Notes under the pieces: model-generated | The model's database searches: none | What the model saw: only the letters and a program-made list of their open reading frames with translations | Told to the model about the DNA's origin: nothing | Program-made: the position numbers and the translations under genes | NCBI RefSeq assembly: GCF_039655875.1 | Contig: NZ_JBBYXK010000005.1 | Coordinates: 62,001 to 126,000 of the forward strand | DNA from: Emcibacter sp. SYSU 3D8 | Lineage (GTDB): Bacteria > Pseudomonadota > Alphaproteobacteria > SMXS01 | Direction of reading: 5' to 3' | Length of the DNA stretch: 64,000 bases | In this document: piece by piece, positions 34,362 through 43,302 of the stretch | How the letters are laid out: the number at the start of each line of letters is the position of its first letter | How positions within the stretch are numbered: position 1 is the stretch's first letter

Positions 34362-35894
34362 TCAAATCCGGCGTTCCATGCCGGCCCAGTAGGGCTCGCG
34401 CAGCTTGCGCTTGAATATCTTGCCGGAATCCTCGCGCGGCAACTCAGCGGCGAACTCGATCACCCTCGGCACCTTGTACCCGGCCAGCCGGTCGCGCAGG
34501 AACGCCTTGATGCTGCCGGCATCGAGCGCGCCTTCCCGCTCCGCTTCCACATAGGCGCACAGGGTTTCGCCAAATTCCGCATCGGGAATGCCGAACACGG
34601 CGCAGTCGCGCACGCCCGGCATGGTGATCAGCGTTGCCTCGACCTCGGCCGGATAGATGTTCACGCCACCGGAGATCACCATCTCGATCTTGCGGTCGCA
34701 GAGGAACAGATAGCCATCCTCGTCCAGGTAGCCGATGTCGCCGATGCAGACCAGGTCATTGCGGCCGATCTCGCCGCGCTTCTCGTCCAGGCCGTGATAG
34801 GTGAAGTCGGGCATGCCCTCCATCCACACATAGACTTCGCCGATCTCGCCCGGCGGCAGTTCCTTGCCGTCTTCGTCGAAGATGCCGATACGGGCGCCGG
34901 TGATGGCCTTGCCGACAGTGCCGGGCTTGCGCAGGGCATCGTCGCTGTTCGCCGTGGTGATCAGGCCGATCTCGGTGCCGCCGAAATATTCGTTGATGAC
35001 GGGGCCAAGCCACTCGATCATCTGCCGCTTCACCTCGGGCGAGCATGGCGCGGCGCCGTGGGTGATCCATTCCAGCGACGACGTGTCGTAGCGCGCCTTG
35101 ACCTCGTCGGGCAGCGCCAGCAGGCGCACGAACATGGTCGGCACCATTACCGCGTGGGTAATCCGGTGGCGTTCGACCTGGCGCAGGAAGTCCTCGGCCT
35201 CGAACCGGGGCTGCAGCACCGTATAGGCGCCCATCCCGGCCGCCGCGCTGGCATAACCGTTGGGCGCGGAATGGTACATGGGACCGGTGACCAGCACCCG
35301 GTGATCGGTACCGGTGAAGCCCCAGGCTTCGGATGCGGTGCGGATCATCAGCCCCATGACCTGCTGGAGGTCGATGACGCCGCGCTTGACGCCCTTGGGC
35401 TTGCCGGTGGTGCCCGAGGTGTAGAACATGGCGCCGCGCGAGGCCATCGACGGGTTCGCCATGGGCGGCAACGACACCATCCAGTCGTCCCAGCTGGTCA
35501 TTCCCGCGGGAACAGCCGCCTGCGCGGCGGAAACGCCATAGGCAGCGGCCACTTCAGGCGGCGTCGCGACGACGACGACATCGACCCCTGCGGGCACCGC
35601 CCCGTCGACCTGCGGAAGCAGATCGGCGTGGATGACCAGCGCCCGCGCCTGCGAATCGCGCAGGATGTAGCCCACCTCCTCGCCCTTGAAATGCCAGTTG
35701 ATCGGCACTGCATAGGCACCGGCGAAGGTCGCGCCCCGGCTGGCCTCGAAGAAGGTGAAATCGTTGCGGAGCATGACCGCCACGCCGCTGTCGGACCCAA
35801 CTCCCATGGCCTGAAAGCCCGACGCCGCGCGCAGCGCGTTCTCGGTGATCATATCGTGCGGCCGTGCGCGCTCGCCGCTGTAAATCGCCGTCAT
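34362..35894 (-). CDS. AMP-dependent acyl-CoA synthetase
   Basis: A 510-residue ANL-superfamily ligase that activates carboxylic acids to acyl-CoA through an acyl-adenylate. The phosphate-binding loop AMFYTSGTTGKPKGVKRG is complete. YFGGTEIGLITTANSDD is the A5 motif, LVCIGDIGYLDEDGYLFLCDRK the A7/A8 hinge, and PREDSGKIFKRKL holds the catalytic Lys near the C-terminus. Divergent from the thiolase-like gene, across a 255-base gap. Fatty or aromatic acid specificity cannot be read. Confidence 0.92.
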   Translation of the reverse strand: MTAIYSGERARPHDMITENALRAASGFQAMGVGSDSGVAVMLRNDFTFFEASRGATFAGAYAVPINWHFKGEEVGYILRDSQARALVIHADLLPQVDGAVPAGVDVVVVATPPEVAAAYGVSAAQAAVPAGMTSWDDWMVSLPPMANPSMASRGAMFYTSGTTGKPKGVKRGVIDLQQVMGLMIRTASEAWGFTGTDHRVLVTGPMYHSAPNGYASAAAGMGAYTVLQPRFEAEDFLRQVERHRITHAVMVPTMFVRLLALPDEVKARYDTSSLEWITHGAAPCSPEVKRQMIEWLGPVINEYFGGTEIGLITTANSDDALRKPGTVGKAITGARIGIFDEDGKELPPGEIGEVYVWMEGMPDFTYHGLDEKRGEIGRNDLVCIGDIGYLDEDGYLFLCDRKIEMVISGGVNIYPAEVEATLITMPGVRDCAVFGIPDAEFGETLCAYVEAEREGALDAGSIKAFLRDRLAGYKVPRVIEFAAELPREDSGKIFKRKLREPYWAGMERRI

Positions 35895-36149
35895 CCTGTC
35901 ATCCCGTTCGACTTCCCTATGGTTCTGATAGGCGAAAGCATGCCGCTTTCCAAGCCGCATCGACCGGAGCGCAGCGAAAAGTTACCATACGGGAACTCAG
36001 GTTGGGGAACGGGCCCCATCGGCAGCCATGTACCGCGCCTGCCGGCACGCCTGGAATTGAAGCGGCGGCCGATTTGATACCTCTTGTCTTTCCAAGTTCC
36101 ATTCAAAGGGGTTATCTGGAAACGGGACACACAAGCAGCGGGGAAAGCC

Positions 36150-37682
36150 ATGGAAGACTCGACGCCCATCATTGTCGGCGCCGGCCAGTTCACCGAAAAG
36201 GGCGTCGCCCCGGATCAGGCTCATCCTCCCATGGGGATCGCCGCCGAAGCGGCCAAGGCCGCCATGGCGGACACGGGCCTTGGCGCGGCGCTGGCGCCGC
36301 ATATCTGCACCCTGGCGATGATCCGCATCTTCCCCGATTCGACCAATCGTCCACGCGTGACCCATGGCTTCGGCCGTGCCGAGAATCCGCCGCGCGCCGT
36401 CGCCCGGCGCATCGGCGCCAATCCACGCAACGCCATCTACACCCAGGTCGGCGGCAATACGCCGCAGAAGCTGGTCAGCGAGATGTGCGAGCGGATCGCC
36501 TCCGGCGAGGTCGGCATGGCGCTGATTGCCGGCGCCGAGGCCATCCAGACCACCAAGGACGCCATGCGCCTCGGCATCACGCTGGACTGGCAGGAAGAGG
36601 ACGAAGGTTCGCTGGAGGACCGGGGCATTGGCGCCAACTTCGTCACGCCGCACGAATTCGCGCACGGCATCGGCATCCCGGTCCAGACCTATCCGCTGTT
36701 CGAGAACGTCATTCGCGGCAGGCAGGGGCACAGCATCGAGCAGCACCTGAAGGCCATGGGCGCGCTGTTCGCGCCCTTCACACGGGTCGCGGCCAACAAT
36801 CCCTATGCGTTCTATGGCACCGAACGGACGGCTGCGGAATTGGCCAATCCGGGCGGATCGAACCGATTTATCAGCTTTCCCTATCCGCGCTGGATGAACG
36901 CCATGGACGGCGTGAACCAGGGTTCGGCGGCGATCATGACGTCGGTGGGCAAAGCGCGCGAACTGGGCATTCCACAGGACAAGTGGGTGTTCATCCACGG
37001 CGTCGGCGAAGCGGTCGAGAAGCTGATCAGCTTCCGCCAGCGGCTGGACCGGGCGCCCGCCATGAAACTGAGTGGCCACAAGGCGCTCGACATGGCGGGG
37101 ATCGGCCTGGACGACATCAGCTTCATCGACCTGTACAGCTGCTTTCCATCGGCGGTCGAGGTGGCCTGTGACGAACTGGGCCTTGCCTATGACGACCCGC
37201 GCGGCCTGACGGTGACCGGCGGTCTTCCCTTCTTTGGCGGACCGGGCAATTCCTATTCGCTGAACGCCATCGCCGCCATGCTGCCGAAGCTGCGCGCCAA
37301 ACCCGGGTCCTTTGGCCTGGTCGGCGCCAATGGCGGCTATCTCAGCAAGCAGGGCACCGGGATCTACTCGACCACGCCGACCAGGGGGAACTGGGCACGG
37401 GAAAATCCGGGTTCGTATCAGGGCGAGATCGATTCCCTGCCGGATATGCCCTTCACCGAGACACCCTCGGGCAACGGGACCATCGAGACCTATACGGTTG
37501 CTTTCGGCAGGACGGGACCGGAGCGCGGCATCATCGTGGGCCGGCAAGCGGATGGCGTGCGGTTCATCGCCAACACGCCGGCAGATGCCGCGACGCTGAA
37601 CGGGCTGATGGATGTGGACAGCCTTGGCAGGCCCGGGACGATACGCCATGCCGACGGCCGGAATACTTTCGTTCCGGCTTGA
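36150..37682 (+). CDS. Thiolase-like protein (acetyl-CoA acetyltransferase family), nucleophilic Cys not evident
   Basis: A 510-residue thiolase-superfamily protein of the kind annotated as acetyl-CoA acetyltransferase. SEMCERIASGEVGMALIAGAEA and LVGANGGYLSKQGTGIYST match the family. Where thiolases carry the acylated cysteine, this protein reads QVGGNTPQKLV (about 99-109) with no Cys; the nearest is Cys113. Related thiolase-like proteins without it act as aldolases or are structural, such as the Ltp-type steroid aldolases with DUF35 partners. No DUF35 gene is nearby. ATG 36150 follows GGGGAAAG. Divergent from the acyl-CoA ligase and probably in the same pathway. Confidence 0.82.
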   Translation: MEDSTPIIVGAGQFTEKGVAPDQAHPPMGIAAEAAKAAMADTGLGAALAPHICTLAMIRIFPDSTNRPRVTHGFGRAENPPRAVARRIGANPRNAIYTQVGGNTPQKLVSEMCERIASGEVGMALIAGAEAIQTTKDAMRLGITLDWQEEDEGSLEDRGIGANFVTPHEFAHGIGIPVQTYPLFENVIRGRQGHSIEQHLKAMGALFAPFTRVAANNPYAFYGTERTAAELANPGGSNRFISFPYPRWMNAMDGVNQGSAAIMTSVGKARELGIPQDKWVFIHGVGEAVEKLISFRQRLDRAPAMKLSGHKALDMAGIGLDDISFIDLYSCFPSAVEVACDELGLAYDDPRGLTVTGGLPFFGGPGNSYSLNAIAAMLPKLRAKPGSFGLVGANGGYLSKQGTGIYSTTPTRGNWARENPGSYQGEIDSLPDMPFTETPSGNGTIETYTVAFGRTGPERGIIVGRQADGVRFIANTPADAATLNGLMDVDSLGRPGTIRHADGRNTFVPA

Positions 37683-37718
37683 TCTTGCGCAAAGTGACGG
37701 GGCGCACTTGCTCATAGG

Positions 37719-38099
37719 ATGCAGACCATGAACAGAACAATGTCGATACTCGCTGCCGTTCTCGCCCTGGCCTCCAGTCATGCCCTGGCGGCCGACTCAT
37801 CCGAAGCCGGCGATCCGCCAATTCCCGGTGCGTCCTATTCCCCGGCGGAACAGGGCGCCGACCTGGCGCAGATGTGGTGCAATGCCTGTCATGTCACCGG
37901 CACGAGCGCCAACGAGAGCGCCATGGACGCGGCACCGCCCTTCAAGATGCTGGCGCCGATGGTCACCACGAATCCGGACCATTACCGGACCTTCCTCACC
38001 AGGCCACACGGCTCCATGAAGGAAATCACCCTGAGCCGCGACGAGATCGAGGCGGTTCTCGCCTATATCTCGTCGCTTGACGAGCCTGCAGGCAACTAG
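37719..38099 (+). CDS. Small c-type cytochrome
   Basis: A 126-residue exported single-heme cytochrome c. A signal peptide (TMSILAAVLALASSHALA) precedes the heme motif C54-NA-C57-H58. A Met in the PHGSMKEITLSRDEIEAVLAYISSL region is the likely sixth ligand, and the final helix is typical of class I cytochromes. A second ATG three codons in is possible. It starts 36 bases after the thiolase-like gene on the same strand. Its redox partner is unknown. Confidence 0.88.
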   Translation: MQTMNRTMSILAAVLALASSHALAADSSEAGDPPIPGASYSPAEQGADLAQMWCNACHVTGTSANESAMDAAPPFKMLAPMVTTNPDHYRTFLTRPHGSMKEITLSRDEIEAVLAYISSLDEPAGN

Positions 38100-38108
38100 C
38101 CGCGGGTC

Positions 38109-39047
38109 TCAGAACGCCCGCGCCTGCGCCTTCGCCGCGAACTGGTTGGCGATGGCGAAGAAGCCGTCAACGGTTTCGTCGATGATCTGCTTCACCGGCT
38201 TCACCTCGTGGATCAGGCCGATGCCCTGACCGGCGAGGCCAAGGCTTGCTTCCATGTCGCCGCCGAAATAGAGGTCGAGGACCGAGCCGAAACCCTTGGA
38301 TCGCTCCATGATGCCCGCCTCGGCGATCGCCATCGATCGCTCGGTCTTGAGCGCACGCACGCAGGGCGTTGATTTCTTGTTCAGCACCACGGTACCGGTT
38401 TCGTCACCGTCGACGATGGCGTTCTTGAAGTTCCTGTGCACCGGGCTTTCCACCGAGCTGACGAAGCGGGTGCCCATCTGGATGCCTTCGGCGCCCGACG
38501 CGAACGCCGCTGCCATGCCGCGCCCATCGACGATGGCGCCAGCGGCAACCATGGGGATGTCGCTCTTTTCGCGGATGCTCTGCAGCAGCACGGCGAGCGA
38601 CACTTCCTCGGGGTTCTTGTAACCTCCGCCCTCGGCGCCTTCGACTACCAGACCGTCGACGCCGGCATCGACCGCCTTCATGGCCATCGCCGCCGTCGGC
38701 ACCGCGTGATAGACGGTCAGGCCGCCCTTCTTCAGCTTGTCGATATATTTGGCCGGGCTGCCGGCCGATGTGGTGACGAACTTCACGCCTTCGTCGATCA
38801 CCATGTCGACCATTCGCTCATCGCGCAGGAACAGCAGCGCCAGGTTCACGCCGAACGGCTTGTCGGTGAGAGTCCGCATCTTCCGGATCTCTTCCATGCA
38901 CTGATCGATCTCGCCCGACGAGGTCTCGATGATGCCCAGCGCCCCGGCGTTGGATACGGCAGAGGCGAGCTGCGACCGGGCGATCCATCCCATGGGCGAC
39001 TGGATGATCGGGTATTTGGTGCCGAGATGGTCGAGAACGCGGTTCAT
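38109..39047 (-). CDS. Nitronate monooxygenase / 2-nitropropane dioxygenase-like flavoprotein
   Basis: A 312-residue FMN TIM-barrel protein. The opening LGTKYPIIQSPMGWIARSQLASAVSNAGALGII is typical. VVEGAEGGGYKNPEEVS has the family's glycine-rich EGxEGGG segment, and VAAGAIVDGRGMAAAFASGAEGIQMGTRFV is the FMN phosphate site. True nitronate monooxygenases share this fold, but many relatives are enoyl-ACP reductases (FabK) or have unknown roles. Start at 39047 has GGAAG nearby. Convergent with the cytochrome gene. Confidence 0.86.
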   Translation of the reverse strand: MNRVLDHLGTKYPIIQSPMGWIARSQLASAVSNAGALGIIETSSGEIDQCMEEIRKMRTLTDKPFGVNLALLFLRDERMVDMVIDEGVKFVTTSAGSPAKYIDKLKKGGLTVYHAVPTAAMAMKAVDAGVDGLVVEGAEGGGYKNPEEVSLAVLLQSIREKSDIPMVAAGAIVDGRGMAAAFASGAEGIQMGTRFVSSVESPVHRNFKNAIVDGDETGTVVLNKKSTPCVRALKTERSMAIAEAGIMERSKGFGSVLDLYFGGDMEASLGLAGQGIGLIHEVKPVKQIIDETVDGFFAIANQFAAKAQARAF

Positions 39048-39152
39048 GGCGGCTTCCCTGTTATTGGTCGGACTGAGTGAATTTGTCTGGGCTTTTTTTA
39101 GAGCGCCTATCGTGCATAGTGAGCAGGCCAAATCAACGGGGAACAGTCACGC

Positions 39153-39923
39153 ATGAAGGCTTTATTCGACATCTCGGGCAAAGTCGCCCTGGTAACCGGC
39201 GGCTCGAGCGGCATCGGCAAGATGATCGCCGCCGGCTTTGCAGCCAATGGCGCCAAGACCTACATCGCCTCGCGCAAACTGGACGTCTGCGAGGAAGTCG
39301 CGGCCGAGCTTTCCCGGACCGGCACCTGCATCCCGCTGCGGGCCGACCTGTCGTCTCATGCCGGAATTGTCGCGCTGGCCGACCGCATGAAGGAGCTTGA
39401 GCCGAAGCTGGACGTGCTGGTGAACAATTCAGGCGCTGCCTGGGGCGCGCCGTTTGACGAATTTCCCGAGGCCGGCTGGGACAAGGTTTACGCCATGAAC
39501 GTCAAGGCGCCGTTCTTCCTCATCCAGCAGCTGCGCGGCGCCCTCAAGGCAGCCGCCAGCGCCGAGCGCCCGTCCAAGGTGATCAACATCGCCTCGATCA
39601 ACGGTCTGACCGTGCCCGACATGGACACCTATTCCTATTCGTCGTCCAAGGCGGCGCTGATTCACCTGACGCGTGTGCTGGCGAAGGCGCTGGCCAGGGA
39701 TCACATCCGGGTCAACGCCATCGCGCCCGGCCCCTTCCCCAGCAAGATGATGGCCGAGACCATCGAGAAGACCCGCGACAAGATCCTGGCGCGGGTGCCG
39801 GCGAACCGGCTGGGCGAGCCCGAGGACGCGGCCGGAGTCGCCATCTTCCTTGCCTCGCGGGCGAGCGATTACGTTCACGGCGCCGTCATCCCGATGGATG
39901 GCGGCTCATCGACCACGGTGTAG
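39153..39923 (+). CDS. Short-chain dehydrogenase/reductase (SDR)
   Basis: A 256-residue classical SDR. TGGSSGIGKMIAAGFA is the cofactor loop, IASRK follows the second strand, NNSGAAWGAP replaces NNAG, and YSYSSSKAALIHL contains the catalytic Tyr and Lys with Ser in INIASING. DGGSSTTV is the C-terminus. It begins 5 bases after a purine-rich stretch and is followed 5 bases later by the acyl-CoA dehydrogenase gene, suggesting an acyl-CoA beta-oxidation-like pathway. Confidence 0.9.
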   Translation: MKALFDISGKVALVTGGSSGIGKMIAAGFAANGAKTYIASRKLDVCEEVAAELSRTGTCIPLRADLSSHAGIVALADRMKELEPKLDVLVNNSGAAWGAPFDEFPEAGWDKVYAMNVKAPFFLIQQLRGALKAAASAERPSKVINIASINGLTVPDMDTYSYSSSKAALIHLTRVLAKALARDHIRVNAIAPGPFPSKMMAETIEKTRDKILARVPANRLGEPEDAAGVAIFLASRASDYVHGAVIPMDGGSSTTV

Positions 39924-39928
39924 TCAAG

Positions 39929-41128
39929 ATGGACCTGAGCTTCAGCCCCGAGGACATGGCGTTTCGTGACGAGGTGCGCCGGTTCCTCGACGACAACCTG
40001 ACCGACGACCTGCGCTACGCGGCGCAGACGCAAACCGCCATTTTCGCCGAATTCGAGCCCACCATGCGCTGGCACAAGGTGCTGCACAGACAGGGCTGGA
40101 TCGCGCCGTCCTGGCCGAAGGAGCATGGCGGCACCGGCTGGACCATCCCGCAACGCTACCTGTTCAACAAGGAAATGACCGAGGCCCACGCGCCCAAGCC
40201 GCTGCCGAACGGGCTGGGCATGGTCGGGCCGGTGATCATCAAGTTCGGCACGCCGGCGCAACAGCAGCAATATCTGCCGCGCATCCTGTCGGGCGACGAT
40301 TACTGGGCGCAGGGCTATTCGGAACCGGGCGCCGGCTCCGATCTGTCGTCCCTGCGCACCAAGGCCGTGAGCGATGGCGACCACTACGTCATCAATGGCT
40401 CGAAGATCTGGACCACCTATGCGCAATTTGCCCAGCGCATGTTCTGCCTTGTGCGCACCAGCGACCAGGGCAAGCAGCAACAGGGCATCTCGTTCCTGTT
40501 GTTCGATATGGACACACCCGGCATCACGGTGGAGCCGATCATCACCCTGGGCGGCGACCACGAGGTGAACCAGGTTTTCTTCGACGATGTGCGGGTGCCC
40601 AAATCCGGCCTGATCGGCGAGGAGAACATGGGCTGGACCTATGCCAAATACCTGTTGGAGTGGGAACGCGGCGCCGGCGCCTGGGCGCCGCGCCTGATCG
40701 CCGACCTGAAGCAGTTGCGCCACATGGCGGCCAATGAACGCTCGGACGGCAACCGCCTCGCCGACGACCGGACCTTCGCGGCCATGCTCGATGCGGTCGA
40801 GGTGGAACTGATGGCGCTGGAGATGATAGAACTGCGCATCATGTCGGTGCTGTCAAAAGGCGGCTCGCCTGGTCCCGAGGCATCGATGATCAAGGTGCGC
40901 GGCTCCGAGGCCATGCAGAAGGTGACAACGCTGACCATGGAAGCGGTCGGCTACTATGCTGCGCCGTTTACGATCCACGACGCGCGCCAGCACAACCAGC
41001 AGTCGATCGGACCCGACTACGCCGCGCCCGCCGCGCCGCACTACCTCAATGCCCGGGCCGGTTCGATCTATGCCGGCACCAATGAAGTGCAGCGGGACAT
41101 CATGGCCAAGATGGTGCTCGGTCTCTGA
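39929..41128 (+). CDS. Acyl-CoA dehydrogenase, PimC-like
   Basis: A 399-residue FAD acyl-CoA dehydrogenase of the group with pimeloyl-CoA dehydrogenase large subunit. LPNGLGMVGPVIIKFGTPAQQQQYLPRILSGDDYWAQGYSEPGAGSDLSSLRTKA is the middle-domain start. NGSKIWTTYAQFA is the FAD-stacking strand, and AGSIYAGTNEVQRDIMAKMVLGL is the C-terminal signature. It oxidises acyl-CoA to enoyl-CoA with electrons to ETF. A PimD-like small subunit is not adjacent. Downstream lie a TetR gene and, convergently, DUF6285 and a phosphotransferase, a combination common with such dehydrogenases. Confidence 0.93.
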   Translation: MDLSFSPEDMAFRDEVRRFLDDNLTDDLRYAAQTQTAIFAEFEPTMRWHKVLHRQGWIAPSWPKEHGGTGWTIPQRYLFNKEMTEAHAPKPLPNGLGMVGPVIIKFGTPAQQQQYLPRILSGDDYWAQGYSEPGAGSDLSSLRTKAVSDGDHYVINGSKIWTTYAQFAQRMFCLVRTSDQGKQQQGISFLLFDMDTPGITVEPIITLGGDHEVNQVFFDDVRVPKSGLIGEENMGWTYAKYLLEWERGAGAWAPRLIADLKQLRHMAANERSDGNRLADDRTFAAMLDAVEVELMALEMIELRIMSVLSKGGSPGPEASMIKVRGSEAMQKVTTLTMEAVGYYAAPFTIHDARQHNQQSIGPDYAAPAAPHYLNARAGSIYAGTNEVQRDIMAKMVLGL

Positions 41129-41202
41129 CCCAGGAGGCAAATATTCAAGCCTGCCCAAATTCCCTATGCGACAGGCGGGCTTGGCTTTATGCTCTGGCGA
41201 TT

Positions 41203-41859
41203 ATGAACAGCTCCGATCGAACCGTGACAACTCAGGACAACGACGCCACGACGCGCGATGCGCGCCGGCACCAGACCAAGAAAAGCATCGCGACCCGGAA
41301 CAGTATCCTGGACGCAACCATCCAGTGCTTCCTGGAACTTGGCTACCATCGCACCACGACCACGGAAATCGCGAAGCGGGCCCGCGTGACGCGCGGCGCG
41401 GTTCAATATTATTTCCCCACCACGCCCGATGTGCTGCGCGCGTCCATCGACCACATGATCGACCAGTGGATCGAAACCTATGCCGATGAGCTGCGCAGGA
41501 TGCCGGCGTCGGAGAAGCGGCTGCAGGGCGGCGTCGACATTTACTGGCGCTTCGTCCAGAACCCGCTGTTTGTCGCCTGGCAGGAATTGCAGGCGGCTGG
41601 CCGCACGGACCCTGAACTCGCAGAGATCGTCAAGGACGCCGGCAAGCGCTATGACGAGCGCCGGCTGGAGTTGGGCCGCGAGGTCTATGGCGAGGTTGCC
41701 AGCGTCGAGGATCCCAATTTCGCCGTCGCCCGCGACCTGCTGCGGGTGTCGCTGGAAGGCCTGTCGGTTGCCGAGTTCGGTCACGACAAGGACAAGCGGC
41801 AACAGGCGGTCATCGACCTGCTCAAGCGCATCATGGGCCGGATGATTGGCGGGAAGTAA
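41203..41859 (+). CDS. TetR-family transcriptional regulator
   Basis: A 218-residue one-component repressor. The N-terminal helix-turn-helix is clear: ATIQCFLELGYHRTTTTEIAKRARVTRGAVQYYFPTTPDVL. The C-terminal ligand-binding domain is helical and divergent, so the effector is unknown. ATG 41203 lies 74 bases after the acyl-CoA dehydrogenase. It is the only regulator recognised in the catabolic block and probably controls the neighbouring SDR-dehydrogenase genes or the convergent phosphotransferase operon (inference). Confidence 0.93.
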   Translation: MNSSDRTVTTQDNDATTRDARRHQTKKSIATRNSILDATIQCFLELGYHRTTTTEIAKRARVTRGAVQYYFPTTPDVLRASIDHMIDQWIETYADELRRMPASEKRLQGGVDIYWRFVQNPLFVAWQELQAAGRTDPELAEIVKDAGKRYDERRLELGREVYGEVASVEDPNFAVARDLLRVSLEGLSVAEFGHDKDKRQQAVIDLLKRIMGRMIGGK

Positions 41860-41885
41860 GGACTTTCCCCTCTAACTTTAATCGC

Positions 41886-41921
41886 CATCTCCACGCACGC
41901 GGGAATGACGACTGGAGGTGG
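41886..41921. repeat. Degenerate REP-like palindrome with CGCGGGAATGACGA core
   Basis: In the gap between convergent TetR and DUF6285 genes, CTCCA (41889-41893) pairs with TGGAG (41913-41917) around CGCGGGAATGACGA. That core resembles a repeat common between genes in many proteobacteria. Only one copy was noticed here. Confidence 0.25.
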
Positions 41922-41932
41922 GAGCGCCGCTA

Positions 41933-42304
41933 CTACCCCTTCAACCGCGCATAGGCCGAATATTTCGGATTATCGACGCCCAGGTTCTCGACGGCGACCT
42001 GGCGCAGATGCTCGAGCAGGGCGGGATCGTCCAGGCTGAACTTACCGTTGCGGATGTCCTCGCACAATTCGCGGTTGAGCGTCTCCCGGTCGCCGTCATG
42101 GCCCAGCAACGTCATCAGCCGCTCGCGCTGCGCCTGCTCGATCTCCGGCGACTGGCCGATCTCGCGGCGGACCGAGGCGATGACGTTGGCGGCGACGCGG
42201 GCGTGGAAGTTCAGGTGGCCGGTGACAGCGGGCATCACCTTGTCGCGCAGGAATTCCTCGACGGCTTCGAGCATCTCGTCGGCGGTGGGACGGTCGGGAC
42301 GCAT
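41933..42304 (-). CDS. DUF6285 family protein
   Basis: A 123-residue helical protein matching DUF6285, a small family that often follows the phosphotransferase gene in acyl-CoA dehydrogenase clusters. TADEMLEAVEEFLRDKVMPAVTGHLNFHARVAANVIASVRREI is the recognisable segment. Its ATG overlaps the TGA of the phosphotransferase by one base (TGATG), indicating translational coupling. No activity is known to me; a partner or chaperone of the kinase-like protein is plausible. Confidence 0.8.
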   Translation of the reverse strand: MRPDRPTADEMLEAVEEFLRDKVMPAVTGHLNFHARVAANVIASVRREIGQSPEIEQAQRERLMTLLGHDGDRETLNRELCEDIRNGKFSLDDPALLEHLRQVAVENLGVDNPKYSAYARLKG

Positions 42305-43302
42305 CAGCTTTTCCCCAGCAGGATCATCAGGTCGGCCTCGCATTCGGACGAGCGGCGGCCGATGGCCGGACGCTCGACAGAACGATCATGGCCGGTGAGG
42401 TGGGTGAACGCCATGGAGCGGCAGGTGATGCCCCATCTGAGACTCCCGAAGATTTCCCAGAACTTCACGCGATCCGGGTCGACCTTCACGCCGGAGACCG
42501 CCTCGTAACCCTCGAACATGTCCTCGCGCCGGCCGAAGCCGCCGACCGGCTTGTCGATCTTGCCGAAGCGCCACGAATTGATGCAGATCCAGGCCAGGTC
42601 CTCCATGGGATCGCCGAAATGGGCGATTTCCCAGTCGAGGATCGTGCGCAGGCCTTCCGGTCCCCAGATGATGTTGCCGTTGCGGAAGTCGCCGTGCACC
42701 AGTGTCACGCGGTCGCGCGAAGGTACCCGCTCCTTCAGCCAGCGCAGCGCGTAGTCGAACACCGGGGACGGCGACCATTCGAGGAAATATTTCTCGTAGG
42801 CGTTCCAGGTGTTCTGCCATTGCTGCTGCGGCGTGATCTCCTCGAGGAAATCCAGCTCGTCCATCGGCACCTGGTGGATCGAGGCGGCAGCCTCGCCGCT
42901 CTGCCTGGCCATCTTCGGGCGCGCATCGGCGTAAAGATCGTCGCGCAGGACGCGGGGCGCCAGCGTCTCGCCGGCGATGCGGTCCATGACGAAGCCGACG
43001 CCCAGCCCGTCCGCTTCCTGCAGCACATAGCGCACCCGGGGCGCCTTCACGCCGTGTGCATGACAGATCTGGATCAGCCGCGCCTCACGCACCTGACCAA
43101 TGGCCGTCGATCGGCTTTCCGGGACGCCGCCCGGCGCACGGCGCAGGATCAGTTGCTGAACGCCCTCGGCTGTCGGCGCGTCGAACGACCAGGTTTCCTG
43201 GGACGCGCCGGCCGAGAGCCGCTTCAGGTCGGCGATCCCCGTCGCCGACAAATATTTCCGTGTCGCGGCATCCAATGCCGTCTCGATGCTACCACCCGCC
43301 AT
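42304..43302 (-). CDS. Phosphotransferase family protein (APH-like, ACAD10/11 kinase type)
   Basis: A 332-residue protein of the aminoglycoside phosphotransferase fold. SAGASQETWSFDAP is the nucleotide-binding loop, VHGDFRNGNIIWGPEGLRTILDWE carries the catalytic HGDxxxxN and the metal-binding D of LDWE, and FGDPMEDLAWICINSWRFG completes the C-lobe. Members next to acyl-CoA dehydrogenases phosphorylate hydroxyacyl-CoAs, as ACAD10/11 kinases do; that role here is inference. It overlaps the upstream DsbA-like gene by 14 bases. Confidence 0.88.
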   Translation of the reverse strand: MAGGSIETALDAATRKYLSATGIADLKRLSAGASQETWSFDAPTAEGVQQLILRRAPGGVPESRSTAIGQVREARLIQICHAHGVKAPRVRYVLQEADGLGVGFVMDRIAGETLAPRVLRDDLYADARPKMARQSGEAAASIHQVPMDELDFLEEITPQQQWQNTWNAYEKYFLEWSPSPVFDYALRWLKERVPSRDRVTLVHGDFRNGNIIWGPEGLRTILDWEIAHFGDPMEDLAWICINSWRFGKIDKPVGGFGRREDMFEGYEAVSGVKVDPDRVKFWEIFGSLRWGITCRSMAFTHLTGHDRSVERPAIGRRSSECEADLMILLGKS

